Origin: Caulobacterales bacterium
Lineage (GTDB): Bacteria; Pseudomonadota; Alphaproteobacteria; Caulobacterales; Parvularculaceae
Assembly: GCA_020638525.1 (NCBI GenBank)
Contig: JACKIL010000016.1
Location: 1 to 48,332 of the forward strand
Length of the DNA: 48,332 nt
Direction of reading: 5' to 3'
Shown here: piece after piece, positions 1 through 8,420 of the stretch
Numbering within the stretch: the stretch's first letter is position 1
Layout of the letters: each line of letters opens with the position of its first letter
Translations under genes and position numbers: made by a program
The notes under the pieces: model-generated
The model's database searches: none
Told to the model about the DNA's origin: nothing
What the model saw: the letters and a program-made list of their open reading frames with translations, nothing else

Positions 1-195
1 CGCTTCTTCCGTGTAAGGTGAATTCCTGAGACCGTCGCCCGTGCCGTTGAGGCCGACGACAAGGCCGTAACCGACGAGGTCGTTGCCGCGAACCCCTTCG
101 ATTTCGACGATGTCCTTCAGGCGCACCTGCGCTTCGGCGGGAGCGAGCCCCGCGGCGACGGACAGGATGGAGACGATGGCGAGAATTCTTTTCAT
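1..195 (-). CDS. flgI: Flagellar P-ring protein FlgI, N-terminal fragment cut by the window edge
   Basis: FlgI is exported to the periplasm and assembles into the P ring around the flagellar rod. Only the first 65 codons lie in the window. They begin with a Sec signal peptide (MKRILAIVSILSVAAGLAPAEA) followed by a stretch containing VRLKDI, then GVRGNDLVGYGLVVGLNGTGD, which is the characteristic FlgI N-terminus. The ATG at 193-195 lies 4 bases beyond the flgL stop, so it is probably translated from the same transcript as flgL. The rest of the gene continues to the left of the window. Confidence 0.93.
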   Translation of the reverse strand, partial: MKRILAIVSILSVAAGLAPAEAQVRLKDIVEIEGVRGNDLVGYGLVVGLNGTGDGLRNSPYTEEA

Positions 196-199
196 TACA

Positions 200-1207
200 T
201 CAACGCAGGTAATTGGCGAGCGACAAGGTGGAAAGGCGCGAGGTCAGGAGATATGACGCCTCGAGCTGTGTTTCGTAGAGCTGAAGCTGCGCGGCGGCTT
301 CATAAGGATCGCGCGCGACCTTGCTGTTATAAAGGCCCGTCATCGCGATCTCTTCCGCTTCATATTGCGTCTGACGGTCCGCGATGCGCCCTTCGGCGAC
401 GCCGAGGACCGCACGCATTCCGGTGATGTTCGTCTCGGCCGTCAGCGCGAGGCTCGCCGCCGCATTCGCGATCTTGTCGCGCTCCACGGCCGACCCCGAG
501 GGAAGGCTTTCGTAATTGGCGAGCACGGCGAAGCTGCGGATCATGTCCTTGATCGGCTGCGCGTTCGCTTTCACCGAAGCGCTGATGCGAATGCCGCTCG
601 CGAGTTCGACCGGCGGCGCATCGCCCGCGCCGCCCTTGTAGATCGTCGTCTCGAAGCCGCCCGCCGGATCGTTGAAGTAGAGGTCGAGCTGGGTCGCAGC
701 ATCGGCTGCATCGACCGCGCCCTCGATGATCGCCTTCACGTCCGCGAGAAGATCGTCGACGGAACCGAGCGGCGGCGTGTCAGTCGCATCGCCGGCGAAG
801 AGCGCGCGCCCGCCCGCCGTCGTATTGAGCGAGGCGAAGATCGTATAAAGCGTGCTCTTGGCATCGACGCTGACAGCCTCGATGCCGACAGAGTTGTCGC
901 CGGCGAGCGAAGCAAGACCGCTCGTGCCGATGCGCGTGCTTTCACTCGTCAAATTGCCGAGCACGGCCTGCGTGCCGGAAGCGCGGTTCGCCGCCAGCGA
1001 AAGGTTTTGCTGGAAGATCTTCGCGTCGTCGATCGCCTTCTGGATCAGGTGAACGCCGCCAATGTCGCCTTTCACCGCCGATGTAATGTCGGCATACTGT
1101 CCGGTGACCGTCTCTGTACGCGACGTATCGGCCTGTTGCTTCAGCTCGTTGACGACGCGCGCAAGCCGGGAATAGGTCAGAACATCAGGAACGCCGTTCG
1201 CACTCAT
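200..1207 (-). CDS. flgL: Flagellar hook-associated protein 3 (FlgL)
   Basis: FlgL is the second hook-filament junction protein, secreted through the flagellar export apparatus. The 335 residues have flagellin-type helical ends: an N-terminus with YSRLARVVNELKQQADTSRTE, and a C-terminus with SKVARDPYEAAAQLQLYETQLEASYLLTSRLSTLSLANYLR. There is no signal peptide, as expected for flagellar type III export. Its ATG overlaps the flgK stop by one base (TAATG), so translation is probably coupled. FlgL and flagellins share fold and ends; the position directly after flgK and the length favour FlgL over flagellin. Confidence 0.9.
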   Translation of the reverse strand: MSANGVPDVLTYSRLARVVNELKQQADTSRTETVTGQYADITSAVKGDIGGVHLIQKAIDDAKIFQQNLSLAANRASGTQAVLGNLTSESTRIGTSGLASLAGDNSVGIEAVSVDAKSTLYTIFASLNTTAGGRALFAGDATDTPPLGSVDDLLADVKAIIEGAVDAADAATQLDLYFNDPAGGFETTIYKGGAGDAPPVELASGIRISASVKANAQPIKDMIRSFAVLANYESLPSGSAVERDKIANAAASLALTAETNITGMRAVLGVAEGRIADRQTQYEAEEIAMTGLYNSKVARDPYEAAAQLQLYETQLEASYLLTSRLSTLSLANYLR

Positions 1208-2673
1208 TACAGGAGCTCCATCAGGGTGTCGATCATCGCCTGCGCGGTCTGGATGACGCGCGCGTTCGCTGCATAGGCGCGCTCGACAAGCAGCAGGGTC
1301 TGCATTTCCTGGTCGGTGTCGACGCCCATCACGGCCGCTTCAGCATCGCCGGCGGCCTGAGCGCGCGCCGAAGAACTGGCGAGACTCGAATCCGCCGTCA
1401 CGCGCGCCGAACCGACGAGCGAGAAGACGGCCGCGACCGCTTCGCTCGCCGTGGAGGCGCCGGTGACGCCGGCGCCCGCCGAAATGAAACGCTGCTCGGA
1501 AAGCACGTCGAGCATCGAGTTGATGAATGTGGAAGCGCCCGCAGCGCCTTCCGCCGCCGCGCCGAGCCCGTCGCGCAAACGCCAGACTTCGCCGCCCTGA
1601 TCGGGATCGACCGCGGCGTTAAGCGCGATGCGGCCCGCAAGGCCGACTTCCTGTGAAACGTCGTAAGCGGCGCCTGCATCCGTGAAGAGGCCGGGGTCGC
1701 CCGGCGCAAGCGTCAGGTCGATACCTTCAAAGCGCTGCATGACATCGGCGGCGAGCGCATCGATTTTCGCCTGGAAATCAGGCGCGATTTCATCGCGCAC
1801 CTCAAACAGGCCCGCGAGCGAGCCTTGCCTGAGCGCGAAAACGCCATTTCCGCCCGGCGTGATATCGACGCCATCGACGCTGACGCCGGACAGAGCCCCC
1901 GCCCCGCCGTCATATTCCATATCCGCCGTGATGACGGAGCTTTGCGTGAAGCTGACTTCGCGCGCCGTACCTTCGATCAGGAAGACGCCTTCACTCGTAA
2001 CAAGATCGACAGCGCCGCTGTCGCGCACGAGTTCGCGAACGGGAATGATCGAGGAAACCTGATCGATCAGCGTCTTGCGCTGGTCGAGCAGCGCCGAAAC
2101 ATCGCGCTGGCCGGCATTGCCCTTGGCGATGTCGGCGTTGAGGCTTTCGATCTGCTTCAGCGCCGAGTTGACGATATCGACCTGACGCGCGATTTCGCCG
2201 TCGGCCGACTCGCGTTCGGTTTGCGTCTTCTTGGAAAGCTGGTTGAAGGTCGTGACAAGCGCCTTCGCGTTGTCGAGAACCTGCGCCTGCATCGAACCCG
2301 ATTCCGGCGTCTGCGAAAGATTGCGCAGCGAGGTCTCGAAATTCTGATACTGAGTGAAGAGGCTGAACGGGTCGTCCGTTTCGCCAAGCGCTTCATTGAG
2401 GTTCGTAAGGGCCGCCGAGACGACTCCATCGCGCGCAACGGAGCCTTCAGCCGCCCGCTTCTCCCGCGTCAGCGCGGCGTCAGACGCGCGAACGACGCCG
2501 TTGACGATCACGCCGGCGCCCTCAGAGCCGAGAATTCGTTCGCTGACGGAGAGATCGCGCTTGGAATAGCCGGGCGTCAGCGCATTCGCGATGTTACTGG
2601 AAACGATATCGGCGCGCTTGGAAGCCGCCGATAACCCAGTCGTCGCGTTGTTGAGTGCGCTTGAGATCGACAT
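1207..2673 (-). CDS. flgK: Flagellar hook-associated protein 1 (FlgK)
   Basis: FlgK is the first hook-filament junction protein. The 488-residue product starts with MSISSALNNATTGLSAAS and carries the rod/hook motif SSNIANALTPGYSKR at about residues 25-40. It ends with the conserved heptad-rich tail LLLVERAYAANARVIQTAQAM, which is shared by axial proteins. The length is on the short side for FlgK, as is common in alphaproteobacteria. It lies between flgE and flgL. The gap to flgE (2674-2739) holds a small GC-rich inverted repeat (arms 2698-2703 and 2715-2720) that could modulate read-through from the hook gene. Confidence 0.92.
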   Translation of the reverse strand: MSISSALNNATTGLSAASKRADIVSSNIANALTPGYSKRDLSVSERILGSEGAGVIVNGVVRASDAALTREKRAAEGSVARDGVVSAALTNLNEALGETDDPFSLFTQYQNFETSLRNLSQTPESGSMQAQVLDNAKALVTTFNQLSKKTQTERESADGEIARQVDIVNSALKQIESLNADIAKGNAGQRDVSALLDQRKTLIDQVSSIIPVRELVRDSGAVDLVTSEGVFLIEGTAREVSFTQSSVITADMEYDGGAGALSGVSVDGVDITPGGNGVFALRQGSLAGLFEVRDEIAPDFQAKIDALAADVMQRFEGIDLTLAPGDPGLFTDAGAAYDVSQEVGLAGRIALNAAVDPDQGGEVWRLRDGLGAAAEGAAGASTFINSMLDVLSEQRFISAGAGVTGASTASEAVAAVFSLVGSARVTADSSLASSSARAQAAGDAEAAVMGVDTDQEMQTLLLVERAYAANARVIQTAQAMIDTLMELL

Positions 2674-2739
2674 TTCTTACTCGCGCCGGCGGTGGGCGGG
2701 CGCCCCGTTCAGGAGCGCCCTGTCATACCCGTTCCGCCA

Positions 2740-4050
2740 TTACCGTTTCAGGTTCGTTGTTTCCTGCAGCATTTCATCGACGGTTTGAATGATCTTCGCG
2801 TTCGACGAATAGGCGCGCTGCGTTTCGATGAGATCGGTGAGTTCGGCGGCGATATCCGTCGTCGACTCCGCGAGCGCGTAACCGGTCGTCGTGCCGACCG
2901 GGCCCGTGCCCGCATCCCAGAAGTAGACGAGACCGCTATCCTGCGAGATCGCGAAGGTCTGGTTGTCGAGCGCCCGCAGGCCGTCGAGGTTCGGAACGTC
3001 CGCAATCGGAATTTGATAGATCGTGCGGCGGAAGCCGTTGTCATAGATCGCTTCGATCATGCCCTGATCGTTGATCTCGACATAGCTGAGGCTGCCGATC
3101 GGCGCGCCGTCCTTGGTGACGCTCACCGGCGAGAAGTCCGCCGAAAGCTGCGTCATCGGACCGCCGGAAAGCGGCTCGCCGATATAAAGGCTCATCGGCC
3201 CCGAGGCGACATTGAGCGCGACCGTGCCGGTCGAGGAGTCATAGGTTGCGCCGGCGCCGTCGACGACTGACTGGATCGAGCCGCCAGCAGCGCTCGAGTC
3301 GTCAAAGACGATGTCGAAGGTCGCGACGACCGCCGTCGGCGGCGTGCCTGCGCGGTCGCGCACTTCAACCGTCCAGGTGTTCGACGCGCCGGCCGCCGGA
3401 ATTTGCGGAATGAAGGTGATGTCGAGCGTCTGCGAGCTGCCGAGGTTGTCGAAATATTCGACAGGCAGCTCATAGCTGTCACCGCTGGCGTCGTAATGCG
3501 TCGCTGTCGCCGGCAGGTTGAGACCAAGGCTCACCGTCGAAGTCGGCGCCGCCGCGAACTGGTTGTTGGTGATGTTCACTGGCTCAAGGCCCGCCGCGCT
3601 GTCGCGGCCCGGAACGGTGACGGTGCCGTCGGCGTTCGCCGGCCAGCCGAGGAGATAAAGCCCGCTCAGCGTCTTGAGATAGCCGTTCTCGTCCGCCTGG
3701 AAGGAGCCTGTCGAGGTCAGCAGCAATTCGGCGGTGTCGCCCGCGTTCGAACCAAAAGCCGAAACGCTGGTCACCGGCAGAAGACCGCGGCCCGAAACTG
3801 AAATGTCGGTGGAGTTCGCCGTCGAGACGAGCGCGCCTTGCGCGTCAACATCTTTGAACGTCGTCACGCGCACGCCGCCCGCCGTGTAGGTGCCCGAGCC
3901 CTGGCTGATGACCATGTTCGTGAACTCGGCGTCTGAACGCTTGTACCCGTAGGTCTCAGAGTTCGCGATGTTGTCGGAAATCGTGGAGAGCTTGGTCGCG
4001 TTGACCGAAAGTCCCATCACGCCGGCATTGAGAGATGATGAAAGTCCCAT
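2740..4050 (-). CDS. flgE: Flagellar hook protein FlgE
   Basis: FlgE is the structural subunit of the flagellar hook. The N-terminal axial motif reads LSTISDNIANSETYGYKR and the C-terminus contains LIETQRAYSSNAKIIQTVDEML. The middle carries FlgE D1/D2-type sequence with EYFDNLGSSQTLDITF. I chose the ATG at 4048-4050 (MGLSSSLNAG) rather than the in-frame GTG at 4059, because a GGGTG lies 6 bases before the ATG but would crowd the GTG. This gives 436 residues. It heads the flgE-flgK-flgL-flgI run. The 170 bases upstream hold an inverted repeat but no promoter that I can defend. Confidence 0.93.
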   Translation of the reverse strand: MGLSSSLNAGVMGLSVNATKLSTISDNIANSETYGYKRSDAEFTNMVISQGSGTYTAGGVRVTTFKDVDAQGALVSTANSTDISVSGRGLLPVTSVSAFGSNAGDTAELLLTSTGSFQADENGYLKTLSGLYLLGWPANADGTVTVPGRDSAAGLEPVNITNNQFAAAPTSTVSLGLNLPATATHYDASGDSYELPVEYFDNLGSSQTLDITFIPQIPAAGASNTWTVEVRDRAGTPPTAVVATFDIVFDDSSAAGGSIQSVVDGAGATYDSSTGTVALNVASGPMSLYIGEPLSGGPMTQLSADFSPVSVTKDGAPIGSLSYVEINDQGMIEAIYDNGFRRTIYQIPIADVPNLDGLRALDNQTFAISQDSGLVYFWDAGTGPVGTTTGYALAESTTDIAAELTDLIETQRAYSSNAKIIQTVDEMLQETTNLKR

Positions 4051-4183
4051 GTGTTTCACCCAAGGGTTACGCTGCGTCTGACACTAGACGCGCCGACTAT
4101 CGGCGCGACTGATTAAAAGACTGATAAGGTTAAGCGCTTCTCGCTTTCGAACCAGCAATTGCCGGTATTATCAGCCTGTGCGT

Positions 4184-4207
4184 GACGCCTTTCCGTAATA
4201 AGGCGTC
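4184..4207. terminator. 7-bp perfect inverted repeat between motB and flgE
   Basis: GACGCCT at 4184-4190 pairs perfectly with AGGCGTC at 4201-4207 across a 10-base loop. It lies just past the motB stop and upstream of flgE on the same strand. It lacks a U-rich tail, so it could be a weak terminator, an mRNA stabiliser or an operator for the hook genes. The sequence alone does not decide. Confidence 0.4.
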
Positions 4208-4223
4208 AACAAGTCTTAAGAAT

Positions 4224-5060
4224 TCATCGCTGAAGAAGCGTGATTGAGATTCGCCGATTTTGCGGCGCAAGCGGATCGTCCGTGAGCGGTTCGGTAGCCG
4301 CTTTGCCGGAAACCTGGGCGATTTGCGCCGGGTTCATTCCCGCTTTGACCATCATCCGGCGCGCCATGTTGGCGCGGTCGGTCGACAGCTCCCAATTCGT
4401 GTAATCGCGCGCGCCAGAGTAAGGCAGACTGTCCGTATGCCCTACGATCGCAACATTGTTGGTGACATCCCCGATGACGCTCGCGACGACTTCGAGCAGT
4501 TTTTCCATGGTCGGCGACGGCTGTGCGGAACCGACGGAATAAAGCGGCTCGCTGTCAGAATCGGTAAGCTCGATGACGAGCCCGTCCGGCGTCATGCGGG
4601 TCTGGATATGCTGAAGAAGGCTGTTTGAATCGTCTTCGAGCGCGCGGGCGAGAAGGTCGCCTTCTATGTCGCGCAGCTTGCCTTCTTCCTCGTCGGAAAT
4701 CTGCTTCGTTGCGAGCGAAGTCTTCGTTGAATCTGGCTGCTCAGGCCGTGAGGAAGGCACCGTATCGACCCCGCCGGAGCCCGTGCGCGCATAATCCTCA
4801 TCGGCGAAAAGCGACGAACCGTTCAGCGCGCCGCTGCCGCCGGCCGATACCTGACTGATCGGGATCGACGCGTTGAAATAGTCGGCGATGCCCTTGCGCT
4901 GGTCTTCCGTCGTCGCGTTGAGAAGCCACATCAGCAGGAAGAACGCCATCATCGCCGTGACGAAGTCGGCATAGGCGACTTTCCAGGCGCCGCCATGGTG
5001 GCCCTCGCCCGAGACCTTCTTCACCCTTTTGATGATGATGTTCTGGACGGTGCTGGACAA
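4224..5060 (-). CDS. motB: Flagellar motor stator protein MotB
   Basis: MotB anchors the proton-conducting stator to peptidoglycan. The single membrane segment contains AYADFVTAMMAFFLLMWLLN with the proton-binding Asp, preceded by a basic cytoplasmic stretch (IIIKRVKKVSGEGHHGG). The C-terminus is an OmpA-like peptidoglycan-binding domain with VAIVGHTDSLPY and NRRISITLLQR. The frame stays open to an ATG at 5156. I prefer the TTG at 5058-5060: it has a GAGAGA just upstream, it places the channel aspartate at residue 32 as in E. coli MotB, and it leaves 194 bases for promoters against the divergent gene. The ATG would add 32 residues that do not look conserved. No motA is in view. Confidence 0.88.
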   Translation of the reverse strand: MSSTVQNIIIKRVKKVSGEGHHGGAWKVAYADFVTAMMAFFLLMWLLNATTEDQRKGIADYFNASIPISQVSAGGSGALNGSSLFADEDYARTGSGGVDTVPSSRPEQPDSTKTSLATKQISDEEEGKLRDIEGDLLARALEDDSNSLLQHIQTRMTPDGLVIELTDSDSEPLYSVGSAQPSPTMEKLLEVVASVIGDVTNNVAIVGHTDSLPYSGARDYTNWELSTDRANMARRMMVKAGMNPAQIAQVSGKAATEPLTDDPLAPQNRRISITLLQR

Positions 5061-5254
5061 GAGTTCTCTCTCGGCGGCCAAAGCGGTTTCCGAGAGGATT
5101 AACGATAGATCGCGTAAATTTGGCCTTAAGCTCCGCAAACATTTCTGGCGGAACATGATCGCGCCTTATTAACCGCGCTTTAGAAAGAATGGGCCAATGT
5201 TCCGGCCAAGCGCGTTCAAGCGCAGATGAAAGAGCGGGCGGGGTTCAATCCCAG

Positions 5255-6184
5255 ATGTCGAGTTCTCAGGCTTCAGTTCTGGCGCGCAAGATCGAAAGCG
5301 CCAAGCGCGGCGCGCCGTCGGCGTCTGGCCTTTCAAAATTCACCTCCGCTGTCGGAAAATCGTTCGAAGAAGCGATGTCTTCGCTGCTTGGCGAAACTGT
5401 CGAAGCCTCGACGGACTGCGCGAACGCAGCGCTGCCGGAAGCGATCATCAGCGAGGCCGGCCAGCGTATCTATTACTGGCTGCTCGGCGACAATGGCGCG
5501 CCTTGCGCGCTCGCCGTTCTCTCGCCGGCCTTCGGCGCGGTTCTCTCCGAGCGGCTTCTCGGCGGCGATCTTCGCGCGCCGGGAGAGGAAGATACATCGA
5601 CGCTGCTTGAATTCCAGATGGCGGGCGTCGTCGCGGATCTTCTCCTCAAAACATTATCGAAAGTGCTTGAAAAACAGGCGCAGGTTCTGCCGGCGCCGGT
5701 TCTGTCGGCAAAGCGCGGCGCGCGCACGCCCGCCGAAGCGCTCTCGGGATTCGAGCCGGTGGAGACGAACTGCGTCACCTTGCGCGTCTCCTATGACGGA
5801 AACGATGCGCCGCGCGCGGTGAGACTCTACTTCACCGACGCTTTCATCGACAGCGCGGGCCTTCACGCAGATTCGCGGGTTCCGCTCCTCAGCGCGCCGA
5901 AGGACCCGAACTGGCCGAAGAAGATGCGGCGTAATATTCTGAATACGGAGATTTCACTCTCCGCCGTGCTCGGGCGCGTCAAGACGAATGTCGGCGCGCT
6001 CTCTCGCCTTGAAGTCGGTCAGGTGTTCGATCTCGACCCGGACGCCCTCAGCGGCATCGAGATTTCAGCCTCGACGGACGAAGGGCCCGCCGTCATCGCG
6101 CGCGCGCGCCTTGGCGCCGTCCAGTCGAACAAAGCGGTCAAGCTGACGACCCCCATCGACGCCGATTTCATCGCCGGCCTTTAA
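5255..6184 (+). CDS. FliM-like flagellar motor switch protein with C-terminal SpoA domain
   Basis: This is probably the FliM component of the C ring, which sets the rotation direction. The C-terminal ~80 residues (ILNTEISLSAVLGRVKTNVG, then LEVGQVFDLDPDAL, then RARLGAVQSNKAVKL) form a SpoA/surface-presentation domain as in FliM and FliN. The middle part (LSPAFGAVLSERLLGGDL) resembles the FliM core. The N-terminus lacks the usual EIDALL CheY-binding motif, so it may be a divergent FliM or a switch paralogue. I start at the ATG at 5255 (309 residues), preceded by a GGGCGGGG tract. An in-frame ATG at 5189 would add 22 low-complexity residues. It is transcribed divergently from motB. Confidence 0.72.
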   Translation: MSSSQASVLARKIESAKRGAPSASGLSKFTSAVGKSFEEAMSSLLGETVEASTDCANAALPEAIISEAGQRIYYWLLGDNGAPCALAVLSPAFGAVLSERLLGGDLRAPGEEDTSTLLEFQMAGVVADLLLKTLSKVLEKQAQVLPAPVLSAKRGARTPAEALSGFEPVETNCVTLRVSYDGNDAPRAVRLYFTDAFIDSAGLHADSRVPLLSAPKDPNWPKKMRRNILNTEISLSAVLGRVKTNVGALSRLEVGQVFDLDPDALSGIEISASTDEGPAVIARARLGAVQSNKAVKLTTPIDADFIAGL

Positions 6185-6302
6185 AGCGCCGGGCTTGCCC
6201 GCGAAAAATCATTCCTCACAGGCGTCGCATCGCGCGGCGAACTGGTCCATCATCGCGCCCGGTTATCAGGGTTTCCTTTCCCGGCCATGCGAGAGGGAGT
6301 GC

Positions 6303-6998
6303 ATGTTCGATTTCATCCGCAAACCGTTTCTGTGGAAAGCATTCGATGAAGAACTCGACCGCGAGATCGGAAAGACAAAGCAGTTTCATCTGAAATCGGT
6401 GCAGGACCTCGCCGTTTACGACATGCTGAAGGGCGAGCGCGGAAAAACGATCGCCGAAATCGGCGGCGGCGATTCCCGGCTGCTTGCAAAGCTCTCGAAA
6501 GACAATCGCTGCTTCAACATCGACAAATTCGAAGGCGCCGATGGCGGCCCCGCTAAAGTCATCCGCATCAGGGGCGTCACGAATGTGCAGACATTTCTCG
6601 GCGAGCGATCGCCGCTGCTGAATGCAGATCAGTTCGATATCGTCTTTTCGATCTCGGTCATCGAGCATGTGCCCACCGCCGCGCTCGGCGACTTCCTTGA
6701 AGACGGCTTGCGCATTTTGAAATCAGGCGGGCTTTGGCTTCACGCGATCGACTTCTATCTTGACGACGCGCCGGACGCAGGCGTCGCCGCGCGCTTTGAA
6801 AAATACCGCACCTGGCTTTCGCACCCGATGCTCGAACCGCTCGGCGCCGTCTATGACGGCCCGCCGCGCTTTACTTGCGATATGGCGACGAACCCGGACA
6901 ATGTCATGCATGGCTGGGGCAAGATTGCGCCGAAGCTCATCGAGTTGCGCCAGAAGGCGCAGTCGGTTTCGCTCCTTCTCGGCGCCCGGAAAAAGTAA
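6303..6998 (+). CDS. Class I SAM-dependent methyltransferase
   Basis: The product has 231 residues and is predicted cytosolic. The SAM-binding motif I is IAEIGGGDSRLL at about residues 53-64. It is followed by an acidic loop (NIDKFEGADGG) and by the post-I segment DIVFSISVIEHVP, typical of Methyltransf_11 enzymes. The ATG at 6303 is preceded by GAGAGGGAG, an excellent ribosome-binding site; the frame is open further upstream but without one. It lies 118 bases behind the FliM-like gene on the same strand. The substrate is unknown. A role in modifying flagellar or surface glycans is only suggested by the neighbourhood. Confidence 0.8.
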   Translation: MFDFIRKPFLWKAFDEELDREIGKTKQFHLKSVQDLAVYDMLKGERGKTIAEIGGGDSRLLAKLSKDNRCFNIDKFEGADGGPAKVIRIRGVTNVQTFLGERSPLLNADQFDIVFSISVIEHVPTAALGDFLEDGLRILKSGGLWLHAIDFYLDDAPDAGVAARFEKYRTWLSHPMLEPLGAVYDGPPRFTCDMATNPDNVMHGWGKIAPKLIELRQKAQSVSLLLGARKK

Positions 6999-7084
6999 GC
7001 CCGCTCACCGGCTTTCGCCGATAGCGGGCTGCTTTAGACTTGCGCCGCCGCTGCGCTTCCGAAGACCGCGCAGGCGGCGAGAAT

Positions 7085-7159
7085 TGGTGAGCCCGGATGG
7101 GATCGAACCATCGACCCTCTGATTAAAAGTCAGATGCTCTACCGCTGAGCTACGGGCCC
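7085..7159 (-). tRNA. tRNA-Lys (anticodon UUU)
   Basis: The full cloverleaf can be read on the minus strand. The acceptor 5' strand GGGCCCG pairs with CGGGCTC including one G-U pair. The D arm contains GCTCAGCGGTAGAGC, the anticodon arm is CTGAC-TTTTAAT-CAG with anticodon TTT, and the T arm contains GGTTCGATCCC. The discriminator A is followed by an encoded CCA (7085-7087). The gene lies downstream of tgt on the same strand but is not a Tgt substrate, since Tgt acts on GUN anticodons. Confidence 0.97.
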
Positions 7160-7292
7160 CCTCGTCGAGGAGCGCGGACCATAATTGCGGTCCCCCGGCG
7201 GGTCAACCTGAGTCAAGGCCGGTTCGGACACATAATAATACACAAGCCTTGCGGCCCGCTGACGCGGCGCCGGACGGCGGCGCGCGCTCGAA

Positions 7293-8420
7293 TTAAGTGA
7301 TTGATTCCCCTGCCTGCTCGCGGAAGCGCGCGACGAAATCGGCGAACTTTCCTTCAGCGATTGCGGCGCGCATTCCGGCCATGAGCTGCTGGTAGAAGGC
7401 GAGATTGTGCCAGGTGAGAAGCATGGGCCCGAGATATTCGCCCGCCCGGAAGAGGTGGTTGAGATAGGCCTTCGAATAGTCCCGGCTCGCCGGGCAGTCG
7501 CTCGCGGGGTCGAGCGGTTCCGGGTCGTCGATGAACCTGGCGTTCTTGATGTTGATCGGCCCTTCCCACGTCCAGGCCTGCCCATGGCGGCCGGCCCGGG
7601 TCGGCAGGACGCAGTCGAACATGTCGACCCCGCGCGCCATCGCTCCGACAATATCGGCCGGCTTGCCGACGCCCATCAGATAGCGCGGCTTGTCCTTCGG
7701 CATGTGGGGCGTCAGCCCCTCGATGACGCGGAACATTTCCTCGCGCCCCTCGCCCACCGCAAGGCCGCCGATCGAGTAACCGGGAAAGCCGATCTCCATC
7801 AGCTTCTCAAGGCTCTCGCGGCGCAAATCGTCATAGTTCGCGCCCTGCACGATGCCGAACAGCGCCTGACCGGGCGCAGACTTTTCCTCAAAGGCGCGTT
7901 TGGAGCGCTCCGCCCACCGCACGGAAAGAAGAAGCGACTCGCGCGCCTTCTCCTTTTCGATGGGGATCGCCGGGCATTCGTCGAGCTGCATCTGGATGTC
8001 GGCGCCGAGAAGGCACTGGATCTCAATGGAGCGTTCCGGCGTCAGCATGTGGCGCGCGCCATCGATATGCGACTGGAAGGAGACGCCCTCCTCCGTCAGC
8101 TTGCGGAGCGTCGAGAGCGACATCACCTGAAAGCCGCCCGAATCCGTGAGGATCGGATGCGGCCAGTTCATGAATTTGTGCAGGCCCCCGAGCGAGGCGA
8201 CGCGCTCCGCGCTCGGCCTGAGCATCAGATGATAGGTGTTGCCGAGAACGATATCGGCGCCGGTCGCGCGCACGTTTTCCGGTAGCATCGCTTTCACCGT
8301 GCCCGCCGTGCCGACAGGCATGAAAGCAGGCGTGCGGATTTCGCCATGCGGCGTTGAGATGACGCCGGTGCGCGCGGGCCCGTCCGTTGCATTGAGCTTG
8401 AAGGAGAATGCGGCGGTCAA
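7293..8420 (-). CDS. tgt: tRNA-guanine transglycosylase (Tgt)
   Basis: Tgt exchanges the wobble guanine of GUN tRNAs for preQ1 in queuosine synthesis. The 375 residues carry STPHGEIRTPAFMPVGTAGTVK, the active-site DSGGFQVMSL, and GGLAVGE followed by MGVGKPADI. The start is a TTG that overlaps the csaA stop (TTGA), so translation is probably coupled. Oddly, the zinc site that is normally CxCxxC plus a later His reads S307-D-C309-P-A-S312 with H338 kept: two of the three cysteines are serine. Substrate-binding motifs are otherwise intact. Order is queA-csaA-tgt, all with 4-base overlaps. Confidence 0.96.
   Translation of the reverse strand: MTAAFSFKLNATDGPARTGVISTPHGEIRTPAFMPVGTAGTVKAMLPENVRATGADIVLGNTYHLMLRPSAERVASLGGLHKFMNWPHPILTDSGGFQVMSLSTLRKLTEEGVSFQSHIDGARHMLTPERSIEIQCLLGADIQMQLDECPAIPIEKEKARESLLLSVRWAERSKRAFEEKSAPGQALFGIVQGANYDDLRRESLEKLMEIGFPGYSIGGLAVGEGREEMFRVIEGLTPHMPKDKPRYLMGVGKPADIVGAMARGVDMFDCVLPTRAGRHGQAWTWEGPINIKNARFIDDPEPLDPASDCPASRDYSKAYLNHLFRAGEYLGPMLLTWHNLAFYQQLMAGMRAAIAEGKFADFVARFREQAGESIT

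Noticed and set aside
7085..8420. A functional link between the tRNA-Lys gene and Tgt
   Set aside because: Tgt acts on GUN anticodons (Asp, Asn, His, Tyr), not on UUU; the adjacency is probably chance.
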